The position numbers and the translations under genes are program-made. This document shows positions 9,674 to 21,324 of a DNA stretch of 64,000 nt, piece by piece (positions within the stretch are counted from its first letter, which is position 1; each line of letters begins with the position of its first letter). The stretch comes from Paracoccaceae bacterium (GTDB taxonomy: Bacteria > Pseudomonadota > Alphaproteobacteria > Rhodobacterales > Rhodobacteraceae), in assembly GCA_026710155.1 (NCBI GenBank), contig JAPORQ010000014.1, positions 1 to 64,000 on the forward strand. Direction: 5' to 3'. The notes under the pieces are model-generated. The model worked only from the letters and a program-made list of their open reading frames with translations. It did not search any database and was not told the origin of the DNA.

Positions 9674-10948
9674 ATGCTTGCTGATGAGGACCGCATATTC
9701 ACCAATTTGTACGGCATGGGGGATTGCACATTGGCCGGTGCCCGAAAAAGAGGTCATTGGGATGGTACGGCCGGGTTGATCAAGAAGGGACAGGATTGGA
9801 TTGTTAACCAGGTCAAGGAAAGCGGCCTCAGAGGTCGTGGAGGAGCAGGTTTTCCGACTGGCCTGAAGTGGAGTTTCATGCCCAAAAACTCTGATGGTCG
9901 TCCGCATTATCTGGTCGTCAATGCCGATGAATCAGAACCGGGAACCTGTAAGGATCGGGAAATAATGAGGCATGACCCCCATACGCTCATCGAGGGATGC
10001 CTGATTGCCGGTTTTGCCATGAATTCGAAGGTGGGATACATCTATATCAGGGGCGAATACATCCGCGAGAAAGAGTTGCTCCAGGCAGCGGTTGACGAGG
10101 CTTATGATGCTGGTCTTCTGGGCAGGAATGCCTGCAATTCGGGTTGGGACTTTGATTTGTACCTTCACCATGGGGCTGGTGCCTACATCTGCGGTGAGGA
10201 GACGGCTCTCCTCGAAAGCCTTGAGGGCAAGAAGGGCATGCCCCGCATGAAGCCTCCCTTTCCAGCAGGAAGTGGATTGTACGGATGTCCAACCACGGTC
10301 AACAATGTCGAATCGATTGCCGTCGTACCAACCATTCTGAGAAGGGGGGCAACCTGGTTTGCCTCATTCGGCAGGGAAAACAACACCGGTACCAAGATAT
10401 TTGCCATAAGTGGCCATGTAAATTCCCCCTGTGTGGTCGAGGAGACCATGTCCATTTCGATGCGGGAACTTATTGACAAGCACTGCGACGGTGTAAGGGG
10501 CGGCTGGGACAATCTCAAGGCTGTCATTCCTGGGGGGGCGTCCGTTCCATTGCTTCCCAAATCTCTTTGTGATGATGCCATCATGGACTTTGACTGGCTT
10601 CGAGATCATCAATCCGGTCTGGGTACGGCAGCGGTAATCGTCATGGATCAATCAACCGATATCATAAAGGCCATTTGGCGTCTGTCAAAATTCTACAAGC
10701 ACGAAAGTTGCGGCCAGTGCACGCCCTGTAGGGAAGGTGCGGGCTGGATGATGAGAGTCATGGATAGATTCGTCAGCGGCAAGGCGGATATTGAAGAAAT
10801 CGATATCCTGCTCCAGATAACCAAGCAGGTTGAAGGACATACGATCTGTGCCTTGGGAGATGCTGCAGCCTGGCCTGTACAGGGGTTGATCAGACATTTT
10901 AGAAACGAGATTGAGGATAGAATTCTTCAGGCAAAGTTGTCGGCATGA
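9674..10948 (+). CDS. nuoF: NADH-quinone oxidoreductase subunit F (51 kDa)
   Basis: This 424-residue flavoprotein binds FMN and NADH and carries 4Fe-4S cluster N3. The glycine-rich nucleotide loop [13 protein letters not shown] is at residues 54-66. The FMN region follows as [14 protein letters not shown], then [11 protein letters not shown]. The cluster ligands lie in [11 protein letters not shown] near residue 350 plus a later Cys in GHTICALGD. It is the electron entry point of complex I. Length is normal and there is no disruption. Confidence 0.96.
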   Translation: MLADEDRIFTNLYGMGDCTLAGARKRGHWDGTAGLIKKGQDWIVNQVKESGLRGRGGAGFPTGLKWSFMPKNSDGRPHYLVVNADESEPGTCKDREIMRHDPHTLIEGCLIAGFAMNSKVGYIYIRGEYIREKELLQAAVDEAYDAGLLGRNACNSGWDFDLYLHHGAGAYICGEETALLESLEGKKGMPRMKPPFPAGSGLYGCPTTVNNVESIAVVPTILRRGATWFASFGRENNTGTKIFAISGHVNSPCVVEETMSISMRELIDKHCDGVRGGWDNLKAVIPGGASVPLLPKSLCDDAIMDFDWLRDHQSGLGTAAVIVMDQSTDIIKAIWRLSKFYKHESCGQCTPCREGAGWMMRVMDRFVSGKADIEEIDILLQITKQVEGHTICALGDAAAWPVQGLIRHFRNEIEDRILQAKLSA

Positions 10949-11021
10949 TGCATAATGAAAAGAAAAATAGGATAGTTGATTAATCTGCCTTTTGGGGTTT
11001 GGTAATTCGATAGATGAGACA

Positions 11022-13034
11022 ATGAGTGATCTGCGAAAAATAATTATTGATGGTGTTGAAACCGAAGCGTTGGGTGACATGACCCTGATTCAGGTTTGTG
11101 AACAGATGGGAATCGAAATTCCCAGATTTTGTTACCATGAACGATTGTCCATTGCCGGTAATTGCCGGATGTGCCTCGTCGAGATTGTCGGCGGCCCGCC
11201 CAAACCTGCAGCATCCTGTGCCATGCAGGTAAAGGACCTGCGTCCTGGGCCTGAAGGAACGCCACCTGAAGTCAGAACACGCAGTGAAATGGCCCGTCAG
11301 GCACGAGAAGGCGTCATGGAATTCCTTCTCATCAATCATCCTCTCGATTGTCCCATCTGTGATCAGGGCGGCGAGTGTGATTTGCAGGATCAGGCTGTGG
11401 CCTACGGTATGGATTTCAGCCGTTATCGGGAGGCCAAAAGAGCCGTGGATGATCTGGATCTGGGCCCTCTGGTCGAAACCCACATGACCAGATGCATCTC
11501 CTGTACCAGATGTGTACGGTTTACAACCGAGGTGGCTGGTATTACCCAGATGGGTCAATCCGGCCGGGGTGAGGATGCTGAAATCATCAGTTACCTCAAC
11601 CAAACCCTGCATTCCAACATGCAGGGTAATATAATTGATCTATGCCCGGTCGGGGCCCTGACTTCAAAACCCTATGCCTTCACAGCTCGTTCATGGGAAC
11701 TGGAAAAAGTGGAATCAATTGATGTCATGGACGCACTCGGTTCCAATATCAGGGTTGATTCTAAGGGTCGAAGAGTCATGAGAATTCTTCCCCGCAACCA
11801 TGACGGTGTTAACGAGGAATGGATCAGCGATAAAACAAGATTTGTCTGGGATGGATTGACCAATCAGCGATTGGACAGACCTTTCATGAGGGTGGATGGC
11901 AAGCTGGTTGCATGTAGCTGGGATCAGGCCCTTGCCGAGGCCGACTCATTGCTCAGATCGAAACAGGTAACCTCCCTGGTAGGTGATTTGGCTTCCGTTG
12001 AAGCTGTTTATGCCCTTGGTCAATTGACTGATTCCCTCAAGGGTAAAAAGGAATGCCGGGTGAACAATGTAGAGCTTCCAATCGGAAACCGGTCAGGCTA
12101 TGTTGGAACATCGAGGATAGAGGATATTGATTCGGCCGGAAGAATTCTGATGATTGGAACCAATCCCGGTTTTGAAGCACCCGTTTTGAATGCACGAATC
12201 AGAGCATCCTGGTTGGCCGGAAGCCATGTTGAACTGGTTGGTGAAGCTGTTGACCTTGCCTATGAGTACAAACATCATGGAACCGATTTACTATCCTTGC
12301 ATAAGCTGGCCAAAAATCTGGCGGATGTGGATCTGACAGATACCCTGATCATATTGGGTCAGGGAGCATTGCATGAGAGCTTGGATAATGCTGCCCTGTG
12401 CATAGCCACGGATCTTGCTGACAAGGGGGCAGGTTTGCTGATTCTCCACACGGCAGCGGGCAGGGTAGGCGCCATGGATCTTGGGTTTGCAACCGAAGGT
12501 GGAATGGCCAAGGCATTGGATGGAGCCGGCGTGATCTACAATCTTGGAGTTGACGAGATTGACATACCATCTGGTCCAAAGGTCATTTATCAGGGCAGCC
12601 ATGGAGACCGGGGCGCTCACCGGGCAGACATAATTCTACCTGCGGCCGCTTACACCGAGGAGGCAGGGATTTTTGTCAACACCGAAGGTCGTCCCCAACT
12701 TGCTTCGAAGGCCACCTTTCCAGTGGGGGAGGCCAAGGAAAACTGGGCCATCATCAGGGCACTCTCGGGGAAACTGGGCATACCACTCGAATATAATTCC
12801 CAGATTCAGCTCAGGTTGAAGATGGCTAAGGAGTTTCCGCATCTGATGGAGATTGGCATGATTCGGGAAAATGAGTTGCAGCCAATTGTGACGACACGGA
12901 CCGACAATGCCGAATTCAAAAATGTCATCAATGATTTTTATTTGACCAATCCGATTGCCAGGGCATCGGCAGTCATGGCGGAATTGTCCTATTTATCCAG
13001 AACTAGAGATGGTGAATTGAATGAAGCAGCATAG
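11022..13034 (+). CDS. nuoG: NADH-quinone oxidoreductase subunit G (75 kDa)
   Basis: This 670-residue subunit carries three iron-sulphur clusters. The N-terminal 2Fe-2S site uses Cys37, Cys48, Cys51 and Cys66. The His-liganded 4Fe-4S cluster N5 uses His106, Cys110, Cys113 and Cys119 ([14 protein letters not shown]). A further 4Fe-4S site is in [10 protein letters not shown] with the distal Cys in DLCPVGAL. The remainder is a molybdopterin-oxidoreductase-like domain without cofactor. The frame is open upstream to 10992, but the ATG at 11022 gives the family N-terminus [11 protein letters not shown]. Its ribosome binding site is weak. Confidence 0.94.
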   Translation: MSDLRKIIIDGVETEALGDMTLIQVCEQMGIEIPRFCYHERLSIAGNCRMCLVEIVGGPPKPAASCAMQVKDLRPGPEGTPPEVRTRSEMARQAREGVMEFLLINHPLDCPICDQGGECDLQDQAVAYGMDFSRYREAKRAVDDLDLGPLVETHMTRCISCTRCVRFTTEVAGITQMGQSGRGEDAEIISYLNQTLHSNMQGNIIDLCPVGALTSKPYAFTARSWELEKVESIDVMDALGSNIRVDSKGRRVMRILPRNHDGVNEEWISDKTRFVWDGLTNQRLDRPFMRVDGKLVACSWDQALAEADSLLRSKQVTSLVGDLASVEAVYALGQLTDSLKGKKECRVNNVELPIGNRSGYVGTSRIEDIDSAGRILMIGTNPGFEAPVLNARIRASWLAGSHVELVGEAVDLAYEYKHHGTDLLSLHKLAKNLADVDLTDTLIILGQGALHESLDNAALCIATDLADKGAGLLILHTAAGRVGAMDLGFATEGGMAKALDGAGVIYNLGVDEIDIPSGPKVIYQGSHGDRGAHRADIILPAAAYTEEAGIFVNTEGRPQLASKATFPVGEAKENWAIIRALSGKLGIPLEYNSQIQLRLKMAKEFPHLMEIGMIRENELQPIVTTRTDNAEFKNVINDFYLTNPIARASAVMAELSYLSRTRDGELNEAA

Positions 13035-13077
13035 TCTCCATGTTATGAATACAGGCCACAGGCAAGGGTAAACAGGT

Positions 13078-14109
13078 ATGTTGGAATTTTGGGATTCACA
13101 TCTCGGGACCTTTGTCATCATTGTCGCCCAGTGCATTGCTGTATTGGCATTTGTAATGATTTCCCTTATTTTCCTGGTCTATTCCGACCGGAAAATCTGG
13201 GCTGCCGTTCAATTGCGCCGAGGGCCGAATGTAGTCGGACCCTTTGGATTGCTGCAATCTTTTGCAGATTTCTTGAAGTATGTCTTCAAGGAGGTCGTGA
13301 TTCCAGCCGGGGCAGATCGGTCGGTCTTCATCATTGCCCCTCTGATTTCATTTGTATTGGCAATCATGGCCTGGGCCGTCATTCCCTTTGCCGAAAACTG
13401 GGTTCTGGCCAACATCAATGTGGGAATACTTTATGTTTTCGCCATTTCCTCGCTGGAAGTCTATGGAGTGATCATGGGCGGTTGGGCTTCCAATTCCAAA
13501 TATGCCTTTCTTGGTGCCCTGCGGTCTGCTGCCCAGATGATTTCCTACGAGGTATCGATTGGATTCATCATAATAGGCATTCTGGTATCCACGGGTTCCC
13601 TGAACCTCACAGCCATCGTCATGGCCCAGGACGGCAATTACGGATTTTTCAGCTGGTACTGGCTCCCACACCTTCCCATGGCCGTCTTGTTCTTTGTCTC
13701 AGCCCTGGCCGAAACCAACAGACCACCATTTGACTTGCCGGAAGCGGAATCCGAACTTGTGGCAGGTTACCAGGTCGAGTATTCATCAACCCTCTTTTTG
13801 CTATTCATGATCGGTGAGTATGCCACCATATTCCTGATGTGTGCACTGATGTCCATCCTGTTTTTCGGCGGATGGCTTTCACCCATACCCGGTCTGCCTG
13901 ACGGTGCCTTGTGGATGGTAGGAAAAATGGCCTTTTTCTTTTTTCTGTTTGCGATGGTCAAGGCCATTGTTCCAAGATACAGATATGATCAGCTGATGCG
14001 CTTGGGTTGGAAAGTAATTTTACCTGTTTCACTCGGTTGGGTCGCTGTCTCGGGATTTTTTGCCCATCTTGGATGGGAAGCCTATGCCCGTTTTGCCATA
14101 GGAGGATGA
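13078..14109 (+). CDS. nuoH: NADH-quinone oxidoreductase subunit H
   Basis: This 343-residue membrane subunit of complex I has about eight hydrophobic helices and connects the quinone site to the proton channels. Signature stretches are [24 protein letters not shown], with its charged loop, and [25 protein letters not shown], the acidic loop near the quinone tunnel. [14 protein letters not shown] near the C-terminus is also diagnostic. It lies in the operon between nuoG and nuoI. Confidence 0.96.
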   Translation: MLEFWDSHLGTFVIIVAQCIAVLAFVMISLIFLVYSDRKIWAAVQLRRGPNVVGPFGLLQSFADFLKYVFKEVVIPAGADRSVFIIAPLISFVLAIMAWAVIPFAENWVLANINVGILYVFAISSLEVYGVIMGGWASNSKYAFLGALRSAAQMISYEVSIGFIIIGILVSTGSLNLTAIVMAQDGNYGFFSWYWLPHLPMAVLFFVSALAETNRPPFDLPEAESELVAGYQVEYSSTLFLLFMIGEYATIFLMCALMSILFFGGWLSPIPGLPDGALWMVGKMAFFFFLFAMVKAIVPRYRYDQLMRLGWKVILPVSLGWVAVSGFFAHLGWEAYARFAIGG

Positions 14110-14112
14110 TAA

Positions 14113-14610
14113 ATGTTTGAAAAAGACCAGGTCAAGAAAGCAGCCAGATACGTTGCCATGGGTGATTTTCTGGGTGGCATGAAGAAGGGCATGAATTATT
14201 TTTTCACCTCCAAGGCTACCCTGAATTACCCGCATGAAAAAGGAGCACTGTCGCCGCGTTTCAGGGGAGAGCATGCCCTGAGAAGGTATCCCAACGGCGA
14301 GGAGAGATGCATAGCCTGTAAATTGTGTGAGGCCATTTGCCCGGCACAGGCCATAACCATTGATGCTGAACCACGAGAGGATGGTTCAAGACGAACCACC
14401 AGATACGATATTGACATGACCAAGTGCATCTATTGCGGGTTTTGTCAGGAGGCATGTCCGGTCGATGCCATTGTCGAGGGACCGAATTTCGAGTTTTCCA
14501 CTGAAACCAGGGAAGAGTTGTTTTATGACAAGGAAAAACTGCTGGCCAACGGTGAACGGTGGGAGGCTGAAATTGCCAGAAATCTCGAACTGGATTCCAG
14601 ATACAGGTAA
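14113..14610 (+). CDS. nuoI: NADH-quinone oxidoreductase subunit I (23 kDa ferredoxin-like)
   Basis: This 165-residue subunit binds clusters N6a and N6b. Two 4Fe-4S motifs are visible: [12 protein letters not shown] (Cys66, 69, 72, 76) and [12 protein letters not shown] (Cys105, 108, 111, 115), with each fourth Cys serving the other cluster. It relays electrons from NuoG to N2. The gene begins three bases after nuoH. Confidence 0.96.
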   Translation: MFEKDQVKKAARYVAMGDFLGGMKKGMNYFFTSKATLNYPHEKGALSPRFRGEHALRRYPNGEERCIACKLCEAICPAQAITIDAEPREDGSRRTTRYDIDMTKCIYCGFCQEACPVDAIVEGPNFEFSTETREELFYDKEKLLANGERWEAEIARNLELDSRYR

Positions 14611-14690
14611 GGTTATCCATGCAAATGACACTCATTCAGGCATTAAGCCATTTTTTGCAATACCGGCCGGGAAGATAGGAAACAGTAACA

Positions 14691-15299
14691 GTGCTTTTCA
14701 CGTTGATATTCTATTTCTTTTCCCTGCTGGTCATTGGATCGGGGTTGATGGTGGTGTTTTCTCGCAATCCTGTTCATGCCGTCCTTTGGCTGATCCTGGC
14801 ATTCCTGTCGGCAGCAGGATTGTTTGTCATTCAGGGAGCCGAATTCATAGCCATGCTTCTGATCATCGTATATGTCGGTGCGGTTGCAGTCCTGTTCCTG
14901 TTTGTGGTGATGATGCTGGACGTTGATTTTGCAACCCTGAAAGCTGGTATGGCGCGATACATACCCTTGGGATTGCTGATTGGGGCAGTCTTTGTCATGA
15001 TTCTGGGAATTGAACTATCGGAGTGGAACAGTTCGGGGATAGCTCCCGATCTGCGCCAGGCAATAGAGCCTGACAATGTTCAGAATACCGAAGCGCTGGG
15101 CAATGTGATTTATACCGAATATGTCTTTCTCTTTCAGATTGCCGGCTTGATTCTCCTGGTTGCGATGATCGGGGCAATTGTCCTTACCCACCGCAAACGC
15201 GAGGGTGTCAAGAAACAGGATGTGGTTTCACAAATGTATCGCGATTCCGCAAAGTCCGTTTCACTTGAGGATGTTCCTTCCGGAAAGGGGCTGTCATGA
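14691..15299 (+). CDS. nuoJ: NADH-quinone oxidoreductase subunit J
   Basis: This 202-residue membrane subunit has about five helices. Conserved features include [20 protein letters not shown] in the first helices and the [17 protein letters not shown] helix, which contains the pi-bulge involved in coupling. A GTG start at 14691 is preceded by AGGA; the 80-base gap after nuoI holds no gene. The hydrophilic C-terminal tail after [10 protein letters not shown] is normal for the class. Its last bases overlap the nuoK start (ATGA). Confidence 0.94.
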   Translation: MLFTLIFYFFSLLVIGSGLMVVFSRNPVHAVLWLILAFLSAAGLFVIQGAEFIAMLLIIVYVGAVAVLFLFVVMMLDVDFATLKAGMARYIPLGLLIGAVFVMILGIELSEWNSSGIAPDLRQAIEPDNVQNTEALGNVIYTEYVFLFQIAGLILLVAMIGAIVLTHRKREGVKKQDVVSQMYRDSAKSVSLEDVPSGKGLS

Positions 15300-15601
15300 T
15301 CGGACTTGAACATTATCTTGTCGTTGCCGCAGTCCTTTTTGTGACCGGTCTATTCGGAATATTCCTCAATCGCAAGAATGTGATCATCATCTTGATGTCC
15401 ATCGAATTGATTTTACTGGCCGTCAATATCAATCTGGTATCATTTTCCGTCCATCTCCAGGATTTGGTTGGGCAGGTATTCGCCATGTTCGTTTTGACCG
15501 TTGCCGCCGCCGAAGCGGCAATCGGTTTGGCCATTCTGGTCTGTTTCTTCCGCAACCGGAAGTCTATTTCCGTTGATGATGTCAGTCTGTTGAAGGGGTA
15601 G
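15296..15601 (+). CDS. nuoK: NADH-quinone oxidoreductase subunit K
   Basis: This 101-residue protein has three transmembrane helices and is homologous to MrpC. The two membrane glutamates essential for proton translocation are visible, in [11 protein letters not shown] and in [13 protein letters not shown]. Its ATG overlaps the nuoJ stop, and nuoL starts four bases after it. Confidence 0.96.
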   Translation: MIGLEHYLVVAAVLFVTGLFGIFLNRKNVIIILMSIELILLAVNINLVSFSVHLQDLVGQVFAMFVLTVAAAEAAIGLAILVCFFRNRKSISVDDVSLLKG

Positions 15602-15605
15602 CAAA

Positions 15606-17570
15606 GTGGAATTGATCATTCTCTTCAGCCCTTTGCTGGGTGCCTTGACAAGTGGTTTCGGTCATCATCTCTATGGTGAAAGAATAGCAATCTCTTCAGC
15701 CACGGGTCTGTTGTTTCTGTCGGCTGTGTTGAGCTGGATTGTGTTCTTCACCTTCAATGGCGAAACCCAGATAACCCAGATATTTACCTTTATCGAAAGT
15801 GACAATTTCATATCCAACTGGTCGATACGGCTGGACCGTTTGACCTGTGTGATGCTGGTCGTGGTAACCACTGTTTCGGCCCTCGTCCATCTCTACAGTA
15901 TCGGATATATGCACGGCGATCCACAATGGAAGGAAAATGAGAGTTACAAACCCCGTTTCTTTGCCTATCTTTCCTTTTTCACCTTTGCCATGCTGGCCCT
16001 GGTTACATCAAACAACCTGATACAATTGTTTTTTGGCTGGGAAGGTGTCGGCGTCGCTTCCTATCTGCTCATCGGTTTCTATTATCGCAAACCCTCGGCC
16101 AATGCTGCAGCCATCAAGGCCTTTATCGTCAACAGGGTTGGTGATTTTGGGATGGCGTTGGGCATATTTGCCCTGTTCACCCTTACCGGTTCGGTTCTAC
16201 TTGATGATGTTTTTGCCCAGGCCGAGAGCTTATCCCAAAGAACCATCGGGTTCCTGTGGATGGAAGTCAATGCCGCCGAGCTTGCCGGCATTCTTTTGTT
16301 CGTCGGTGCCGCGGGCAAATCAGCCCAGCTTTTCCTGCATACCTGGCTACCGGATGCGATGGAGGGCCCGACTCCAGTCTCGGCATTGATCCATGCAGCC
16401 ACGATGGTAACGGCTGGTGTTTTCCTTGTTTGCAGAATGTCCCCACTCTATGAATTCGCACCCGTTGCACTGGCATTAATCACTGTCATAGGAGCCATCA
16501 CGGCTCTTTTTGCAGCCAGTGTGGGATTGGTCCAGAATGACATCAAAAGAGTCATAGCCTATTCCACCTGTTCCCAGTTGGGATACATGTTTGCTGCTGC
16601 CGGTGTAGGTGTATACCAAGCTGCCATGTTCCATCTGTTTACGCACGCCTTCTTCAAGGCATTGTTGTTTTTGGGTGCCGGTTCCATAATCCATGCCATG
16701 CATCATGAACAGGACATGCGCAACTATGGAGGACTTCGATCAAGGATTCCGATTACTTTCTGGACCATGATGATCGGAACATTGGCCATTACGGGTTTAG
16801 GTGTTCCCTTGACCCAGATCGGTTTTGCCGGTTTCCTCTCCAAGGATGCCATAGTTGAATCGACCTTTGCTGCAGCCAGTGAAACAGGTCTGATGGCGTT
16901 CGTTTTGTTGCTGGTTGCTGCCGCAATGACAAGTTTCTACTCCTGGCGCCTGATTTTCATGACCTTTTTTGGAGCAGAGAAAGGCAACAGGGAGATCCAT
17001 TCGCATGCTCACGAATCCCCTTGGTCAATGCTGATACCCATGATCGTTCTGGCTTTGGGATCAGTCTTTGCCGGAATGCTGTGGTATCCAGATTTTTTTG
17101 GTTATCATGTCGAGGATTTCTTTGGACCTTCGGTTTTTGTCGGGGCTGACAACCATGTTCTTCATGATGCCCATCATGTCCCTGGTTGGGTCAAGGCATC
17201 ACCTTTTGTTGCCATGCTGTTGGGATTTGGTCTGTCATGGCTGTTTTATATCAAGTCCCCGGATTTGCCTGCAGCCCTGGCGAGGTCCCAACGGCCCCTT
17301 TACCTGTTCCTTCTCAACAAGTGGTACTTTGATGAAATTTACGAAACAACCCTGGTCAGACCGGCCAAGTGGTTGGGAACCTTCCTGTGGAAAGTAGGTG
17401 ATGGCAAGACCATTGACGGTGTCTTGCATCTTGTTGCCAAACGCAGTGTACCGGCATTGACCCAATTGGCAGTCAGGTTGCAATCGGGTTATCTATTCCA
17501 CTATGCCTTGATGATCGTGTTGGGGATGGGCGCAATAATTGTCTATGTTGTACTGTTCGGAGGTCATTGA
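15606..17570 (+). CDS. nuoL: NADH-quinone oxidoreductase subunit L
   Basis: This 654-residue antiporter-like subunit is at the distal end of the membrane arm. The proton-antiporter core is clear: [19 protein letters not shown], the loop [24 protein letters not shown], and [20 protein letters not shown]. The long C-terminal segment carries the lateral helix that runs along NuoM and NuoN. The GTG start at 15606 gives the normal N-terminus. Length is slightly above the E. coli protein. Confidence 0.96.
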   Translation: MELIILFSPLLGALTSGFGHHLYGERIAISSATGLLFLSAVLSWIVFFTFNGETQITQIFTFIESDNFISNWSIRLDRLTCVMLVVVTTVSALVHLYSIGYMHGDPQWKENESYKPRFFAYLSFFTFAMLALVTSNNLIQLFFGWEGVGVASYLLIGFYYRKPSANAAAIKAFIVNRVGDFGMALGIFALFTLTGSVLLDDVFAQAESLSQRTIGFLWMEVNAAELAGILLFVGAAGKSAQLFLHTWLPDAMEGPTPVSALIHAATMVTAGVFLVCRMSPLYEFAPVALALITVIGAITALFAASVGLVQNDIKRVIAYSTCSQLGYMFAAAGVGVYQAAMFHLFTHAFFKALLFLGAGSIIHAMHHEQDMRNYGGLRSRIPITFWTMMIGTLAITGLGVPLTQIGFAGFLSKDAIVESTFAAASETGLMAFVLLLVAAAMTSFYSWRLIFMTFFGAEKGNREIHSHAHESPWSMLIPMIVLALGSVFAGMLWYPDFFGYHVEDFFGPSVFVGADNHVLHDAHHVPGWVKASPFVAMLLGFGLSWLFYIKSPDLPAALARSQRPLYLFLLNKWYFDEIYETTLVRPAKWLGTFLWKVGDGKTIDGVLHLVAKRSVPALTQLAVRLQSGYLFHYALMIVLGMGAIIVYVVLFGGH

Positions 17571-17572
17571 AC

Positions 17573-19084
17573 ATGAATAACCTCCTTACGGTAATTACCT
17601 TTACCCCTTTTATCGCTGCCCTCATCATGATGTTCTTCATTCGGGGGGAGGAAGCAACCGCAGCCAAGAACATCAAGTTTTTGGCCCTGGTGGCAACAGG
17701 TGCAACGTTTCTGATTTCACTGTTTCTGATTTTGGGTTTTGAACCTGAAGTGGAAGGGTTTCAATTTGTTGAGGAATACACCTGGCTGTTTGGCCTCAGA
17801 TACAAATTGGGGGTTGATGGCATCAGTGTCCTGTTCATTGTCCTGACAACGTTCCTGATGCCGATCACAGTGCTTGCCTGCTGGAAGGTGGAGCATCGAA
17901 TCAAGGAATTCATGATTTCCTTTCTGGTGTTGGAAACATTCATGATCGGGGTATTTTGTTCCCTTGATCTGGTCCTGTTCTACTTTTTCTTTGAAGCCGG
18001 CCTGATCCCCATGTTCCTGATTATAGGCATCTGGGGCGGAGAGCGGAAACTCTATGCAACCTTCAAGTTTTTCCTGTATACGCTTCTTGGTTCCATCCTG
18101 ATGCTTATCGCAATGATCTACATGTGGGTTGATGCCGGAACCACTGACATCGAGGTACTCCTTACCCACGAATTTTCCCATTTGCCCCTCCCGTTTCCGG
18201 GCTGGGACCTGATTGGTGGCATCCAGTCCCTGTTGTGGCTGGCCTTTTTTGCTTCCTTTGCAGTCAAATTGCCGATGTGGCCCTTTCATACCTGGTTGCC
18301 GGATGCCCATGTCGAGGCACCAACCGGAGGATCGGTCATTCTGGCTGCAATCCTTCTGAAAATGGGTGGCTATGGCTTTCTTCGATTCAGTCTGCCCATG
18401 TTTCCCATCGCTTCGGAGATTTTCGCTGATTTCGTGATTTGGCTCAGTGTCATTGCCATCATCTACACCTCGCTGGTTGCGATGATGCAGGAGGATATCA
18501 AAAAACTGATTGCCTATTCGTCCGTTGCCCATATGGGGTTTGTCACCATCGGAATTTTCTCGTTTACCCATCAGGGACTGGAAGGAGCCATCTTCCAGAT
18601 GCTGTCACACGGGTTGATTTCCGGTGCCCTGTTCCTCTGTGTCGGTGTTGTTTACGACCAGATGCATACCAGACAGATAGCTGATTATGGCGGACTGGTA
18701 ATTAAAATGCCTGTTTATGCCCTTGGTTTCATGTTCTTCACCCTTGCCAATGTTGGTCTTCCCGGTACAAGTGGTTTTGTTGGTGAATTTTTGACCTTGA
18801 CAGGAATCTTTCAGGTCAATACCTGGGCTGCCTTTTTTGCCACGACTGGAGTCATACTCTCAGCCGCTTATGCCTTGTGGGTATTCAGGCGGGTTGTGCT
18901 TGGTGATCTGGTCAAGGCCTCCCTGGCTGGGGTTCGGGATTTGAGCAGCAGGGAGAAACTCGTATTTGCGCCCTTGATCATCATGACTCTGCTTTTGGGC
19001 GTTTATCCCTCCCTGGTTACCGACATCACCGGTCCTGCAGTCATGGAATTGAAAAATCATGTCCTTGCCTCCCTGCCGAAATGA
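17573..19084 (+). CDS. nuoM: NADH-quinone oxidoreductase subunit M
   Basis: This 503-residue antiporter-like subunit of complex I has about 14 helices. The proton-channel glutamate is in [19 protein letters not shown]. It also has [20 protein letters not shown] and [19 protein letters not shown] with their channel lysines. The frame runs from a TTG inside the nuoL stop, but the ATG at 17573, two bases after that stop, is the sensible start. Confidence 0.96.
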   Translation: MNNLLTVITFTPFIAALIMMFFIRGEEATAAKNIKFLALVATGATFLISLFLILGFEPEVEGFQFVEEYTWLFGLRYKLGVDGISVLFIVLTTFLMPITVLACWKVEHRIKEFMISFLVLETFMIGVFCSLDLVLFYFFFEAGLIPMFLIIGIWGGERKLYATFKFFLYTLLGSILMLIAMIYMWVDAGTTDIEVLLTHEFSHLPLPFPGWDLIGGIQSLLWLAFFASFAVKLPMWPFHTWLPDAHVEAPTGGSVILAAILLKMGGYGFLRFSLPMFPIASEIFADFVIWLSVIAIIYTSLVAMMQEDIKKLIAYSSVAHMGFVTIGIFSFTHQGLEGAIFQMLSHGLISGALFLCVGVVYDQMHTRQIADYGGLVIKMPVYALGFMFFTLANVGLPGTSGFVGEFLTLTGIFQVNTWAAFFATTGVILSAAYALWVFRRVVLGDLVKASLAGVRDLSSREKLVFAPLIIMTLLLGVYPSLVTDITGPAVMELKNHVLASLPK

Positions 19085-19110
19085 TGGATTTATAGTCTTG
19101 GTTTATTGAT

Positions 19111-20550
19111 ATGTTTCCAAGTGATCTGACAACGATACTACCTGAACTGGTACTGGCAACCTACGGTTTGGCTGCCTTGATCTGGGCTGTCTTCTCCAAT
19201 ACCCAGAAGACTGGAACGGCGCTGGTATGGCTGACGAGCATTTTTCTGGTAGGTCTGAGCCTTTGGATTGGCCTGGCAACCACAGGAACGAAACAGGCCT
19301 TTGGAGGGGCCTTTGTCGATGACGGTTTCTCACGATTTGCTAAAGTGGTCATTGCCCTGTCCTCGGCAGTGGTTCTCCTGTTGAGCCGGGATTACCTTGA
19401 GAAGGAAAGGATTCTCAAGTTCGAATTCCCGATACTGGTGGTATTTGCCGTTCTGGGAATGATGATCATGGTTTCGGCGCAAGGCTTGATGGTTTTGTAT
19501 ATGGGCATTGAGTTGCAATCGCTGTCACTCTATGTGCTTGCCGCATTCCATCGGAACCACTCGAAATCAACCGAGGCGGGCTTGAAGTATTTTGTTCTGG
19601 GGGCATTGTCTTCGGGCCTGCTTCTGTATGGTGCTTCCCTTACCTACGGTTTCTCCGGAACAACGTTGATGAGTGGTATATCGGAGGCCATATCAGACGG
19701 TGAAACATCGGTTGGATTACTGTTTGGATTGGCCTTCCTGATCGTGGGATTGGCCTTCAAGGTTTCGGCAGCACCCTTCCACATGTGGGCACCGGATGTA
19801 TACGAAGGGTCACCGACACCTGTCACCCTCTTCCTGGCCACGGCACCCAAGGTTGCTGCCATGATCCTTTTTGCCAGGTTGTTGATGGAAGCCTTTGGCC
19901 CGGTTGCCGATGATTGGCAACTGATCGTTGGCGGAATTGCCTTTGTATCCATGTTCCTGGGCTCCATAGCAGCCATTGGTCAGATTGACATCAAGCGTCT
20001 GATGGCCTATTCCTCCATTGCCCATATGGGGTATGCCCTCATGGGGATTGCATCGGGAACGGAAAAGGGATTTCAGGCCATGCTGATTTACATGGTGATC
20101 TACACGATCATGAATTTGGGCACCTTTGCCTTCATTCTTTCGATGCGCAAGGGCGGCCGACCCGTATCCGACATATACTCGCTTGGCATGTACTCCAGGC
20201 AGGCTCCGATTCAGGCCTTTTCTCTATTGCTGTTAATGTTTTCGCTGGCCGGGATTGTTCCCCTGATTGGTTTCTTCGCCAAACTCTATGTCTTTCTGGC
20301 CGTAATCGAGGTTGGCATGTATTGGTTGGCACTTGGCGGGGCCATAGCTTCGGTGATTGGTGCCTATTACTATCTGCGCCTTGTGTATTTGATGTATTTT
20401 GGTGAAGAGGGTGAAAGTCTTGATGATGACATGACCAGGACATCACTGATTACACTGGTACTTTCAGGTGTCTTTGTAATCGTTGGTGTGGCCAACCTGT
20501 TTGGAATCATCGATTTCAGTCAGGCAGCAACAGGCATGTTGTTCAACTAG
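19111..20550 (+). CDS. nuoN: NADH-quinone oxidoreductase subunit N
   Basis: This 479-residue third antiporter-like subunit completes the set of 14. Conserved segments are YMGIELQSLSLYVLAAFHR, HMWAPDVYEGSPTPVTLFLA and QIDIKRLMAYSSIAHMGYALMG. It is the last nuo gene, but transcription clearly continues: birA begins nine bases later, and the next two genes overlap each other. Confidence 0.96.
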   Translation: MFPSDLTTILPELVLATYGLAALIWAVFSNTQKTGTALVWLTSIFLVGLSLWIGLATTGTKQAFGGAFVDDGFSRFAKVVIALSSAVVLLLSRDYLEKERILKFEFPILVVFAVLGMMIMVSAQGLMVLYMGIELQSLSLYVLAAFHRNHSKSTEAGLKYFVLGALSSGLLLYGASLTYGFSGTTLMSGISEAISDGETSVGLLFGLAFLIVGLAFKVSAAPFHMWAPDVYEGSPTPVTLFLATAPKVAAMILFARLLMEAFGPVADDWQLIVGGIAFVSMFLGSIAAIGQIDIKRLMAYSSIAHMGYALMGIASGTEKGFQAMLIYMVIYTIMNLGTFAFILSMRKGGRPVSDIYSLGMYSRQAPIQAFSLLLLMFSLAGIVPLIGFFAKLYVFLAVIEVGMYWLALGGAIASVIGAYYYLRLVYLMYFGEEGESLDDDMTRTSLITLVLSGVFVIVGVANLFGIIDFSQAATGMLFN

Positions 20551-20559
20551 GAAAATGAT

Positions 20560-21324
20560 TTGGAGAGAAATTGCGAAATTCTTAGTTTTGAAAGATTGGA
20601 AAGTACCAATTCGGAAGCAGCAAGGCATATTTCAGAATTTACCAAGCCCCTTTGGATTTGGACGAAAACCCAAACGAGGGGTCGAGGCAGATCAGGCCGA
20701 AACTGGCATTCCGGTTCAAAAAATTTTTTTGCAACCCACCTTCAAAAACCCAGTGAACCCTTGCGTTACATTCCCCTGAGATCATTTCTGGCCGGATTGG
20801 CTCTTCATGAAACACTGTGTGTCTTTACCGAATTCAAGCATGATTTTTATTTGAAATGGCCCAATGATGTTATTTTGGCCAGAAAGAAGGTTGCGGGTAT
20901 CCTGTTGGAAAATAACCGGCAGTCGGATGAGAATTATTTGATTACTGGATTTGGTGTCAATCTCCATGAGGTTCCGGCCCTGGAAGATTTACCCGCCAGG
21001 AAATATGATCCGGGTAGTATTGCACAAATGACAGGTTGTGATATTTCCAGCAGGGAATTCCTGCACGGGTTGATTCAAAAAGTAAATAAATACGAGAAGG
21101 TCTATCATTCTTATGGATTTTGGCGTATTCGTGAATTATGGCTTGAAAGGGCGTTTGATTTGGGAAAATGGATTTTCTTCAGACATGGCAAGGTTGAAAC
21201 AAGGGGAATATTCGAAGGCATTGACCATGATGGAAGGGCTATCGTTGTGACCCCGGATGGTATCAGGCATTTCTCGGCAGGTGATATGTTTTTTGAGGAT
21301 TCGAAAGATGTTGTTGGCAATTGA
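20560..21324 (+). CDS. birA: Biotin-[acetyl-CoA-carboxylase] ligase (BirA, no HTH domain)
   Basis: This 254-residue enzyme activates biotin with ATP and attaches it to the lysine of biotin carrier proteins. The catalytic loop GRGRSGRNW and the KWPND and KVAGILLE motifs are present, and a short C-terminal SH3-like domain ends the protein. The N-terminal DNA-binding domain of E. coli BirA is absent, as in most alphaproteobacteria, so it should not act as a repressor. The start is a TTG at 20560 with AGGAAA before it. It should also biotinylate the small carrier protein encoded at 47319. Its end overlaps coaX by 17 bases. Confidence 0.9.
   Translation: MERNCEILSFERLESTNSEAARHISEFTKPLWIWTKTQTRGRGRSGRNWHSGSKNFFATHLQKPSEPLRYIPLRSFLAGLALHETLCVFTEFKHDFYLKWPNDVILARKKVAGILLENNRQSDENYLITGFGVNLHEVPALEDLPARKYDPGSIAQMTGCDISSREFLHGLIQKVNKYEKVYHSYGFWRIRELWLERAFDLGKWIFFRHGKVETRGIFEGIDHDGRAIVVTPDGIRHFSAGDMFFEDSKDVVGN

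Noticed and set aside
17717-18571. 284-codon minus-strand frame opposite nuoM
   Set aside because: It is rich in His, Gln and Lys as expected from antisense of hydrophobic codons and has no domain; it is a shadow of nuoM.
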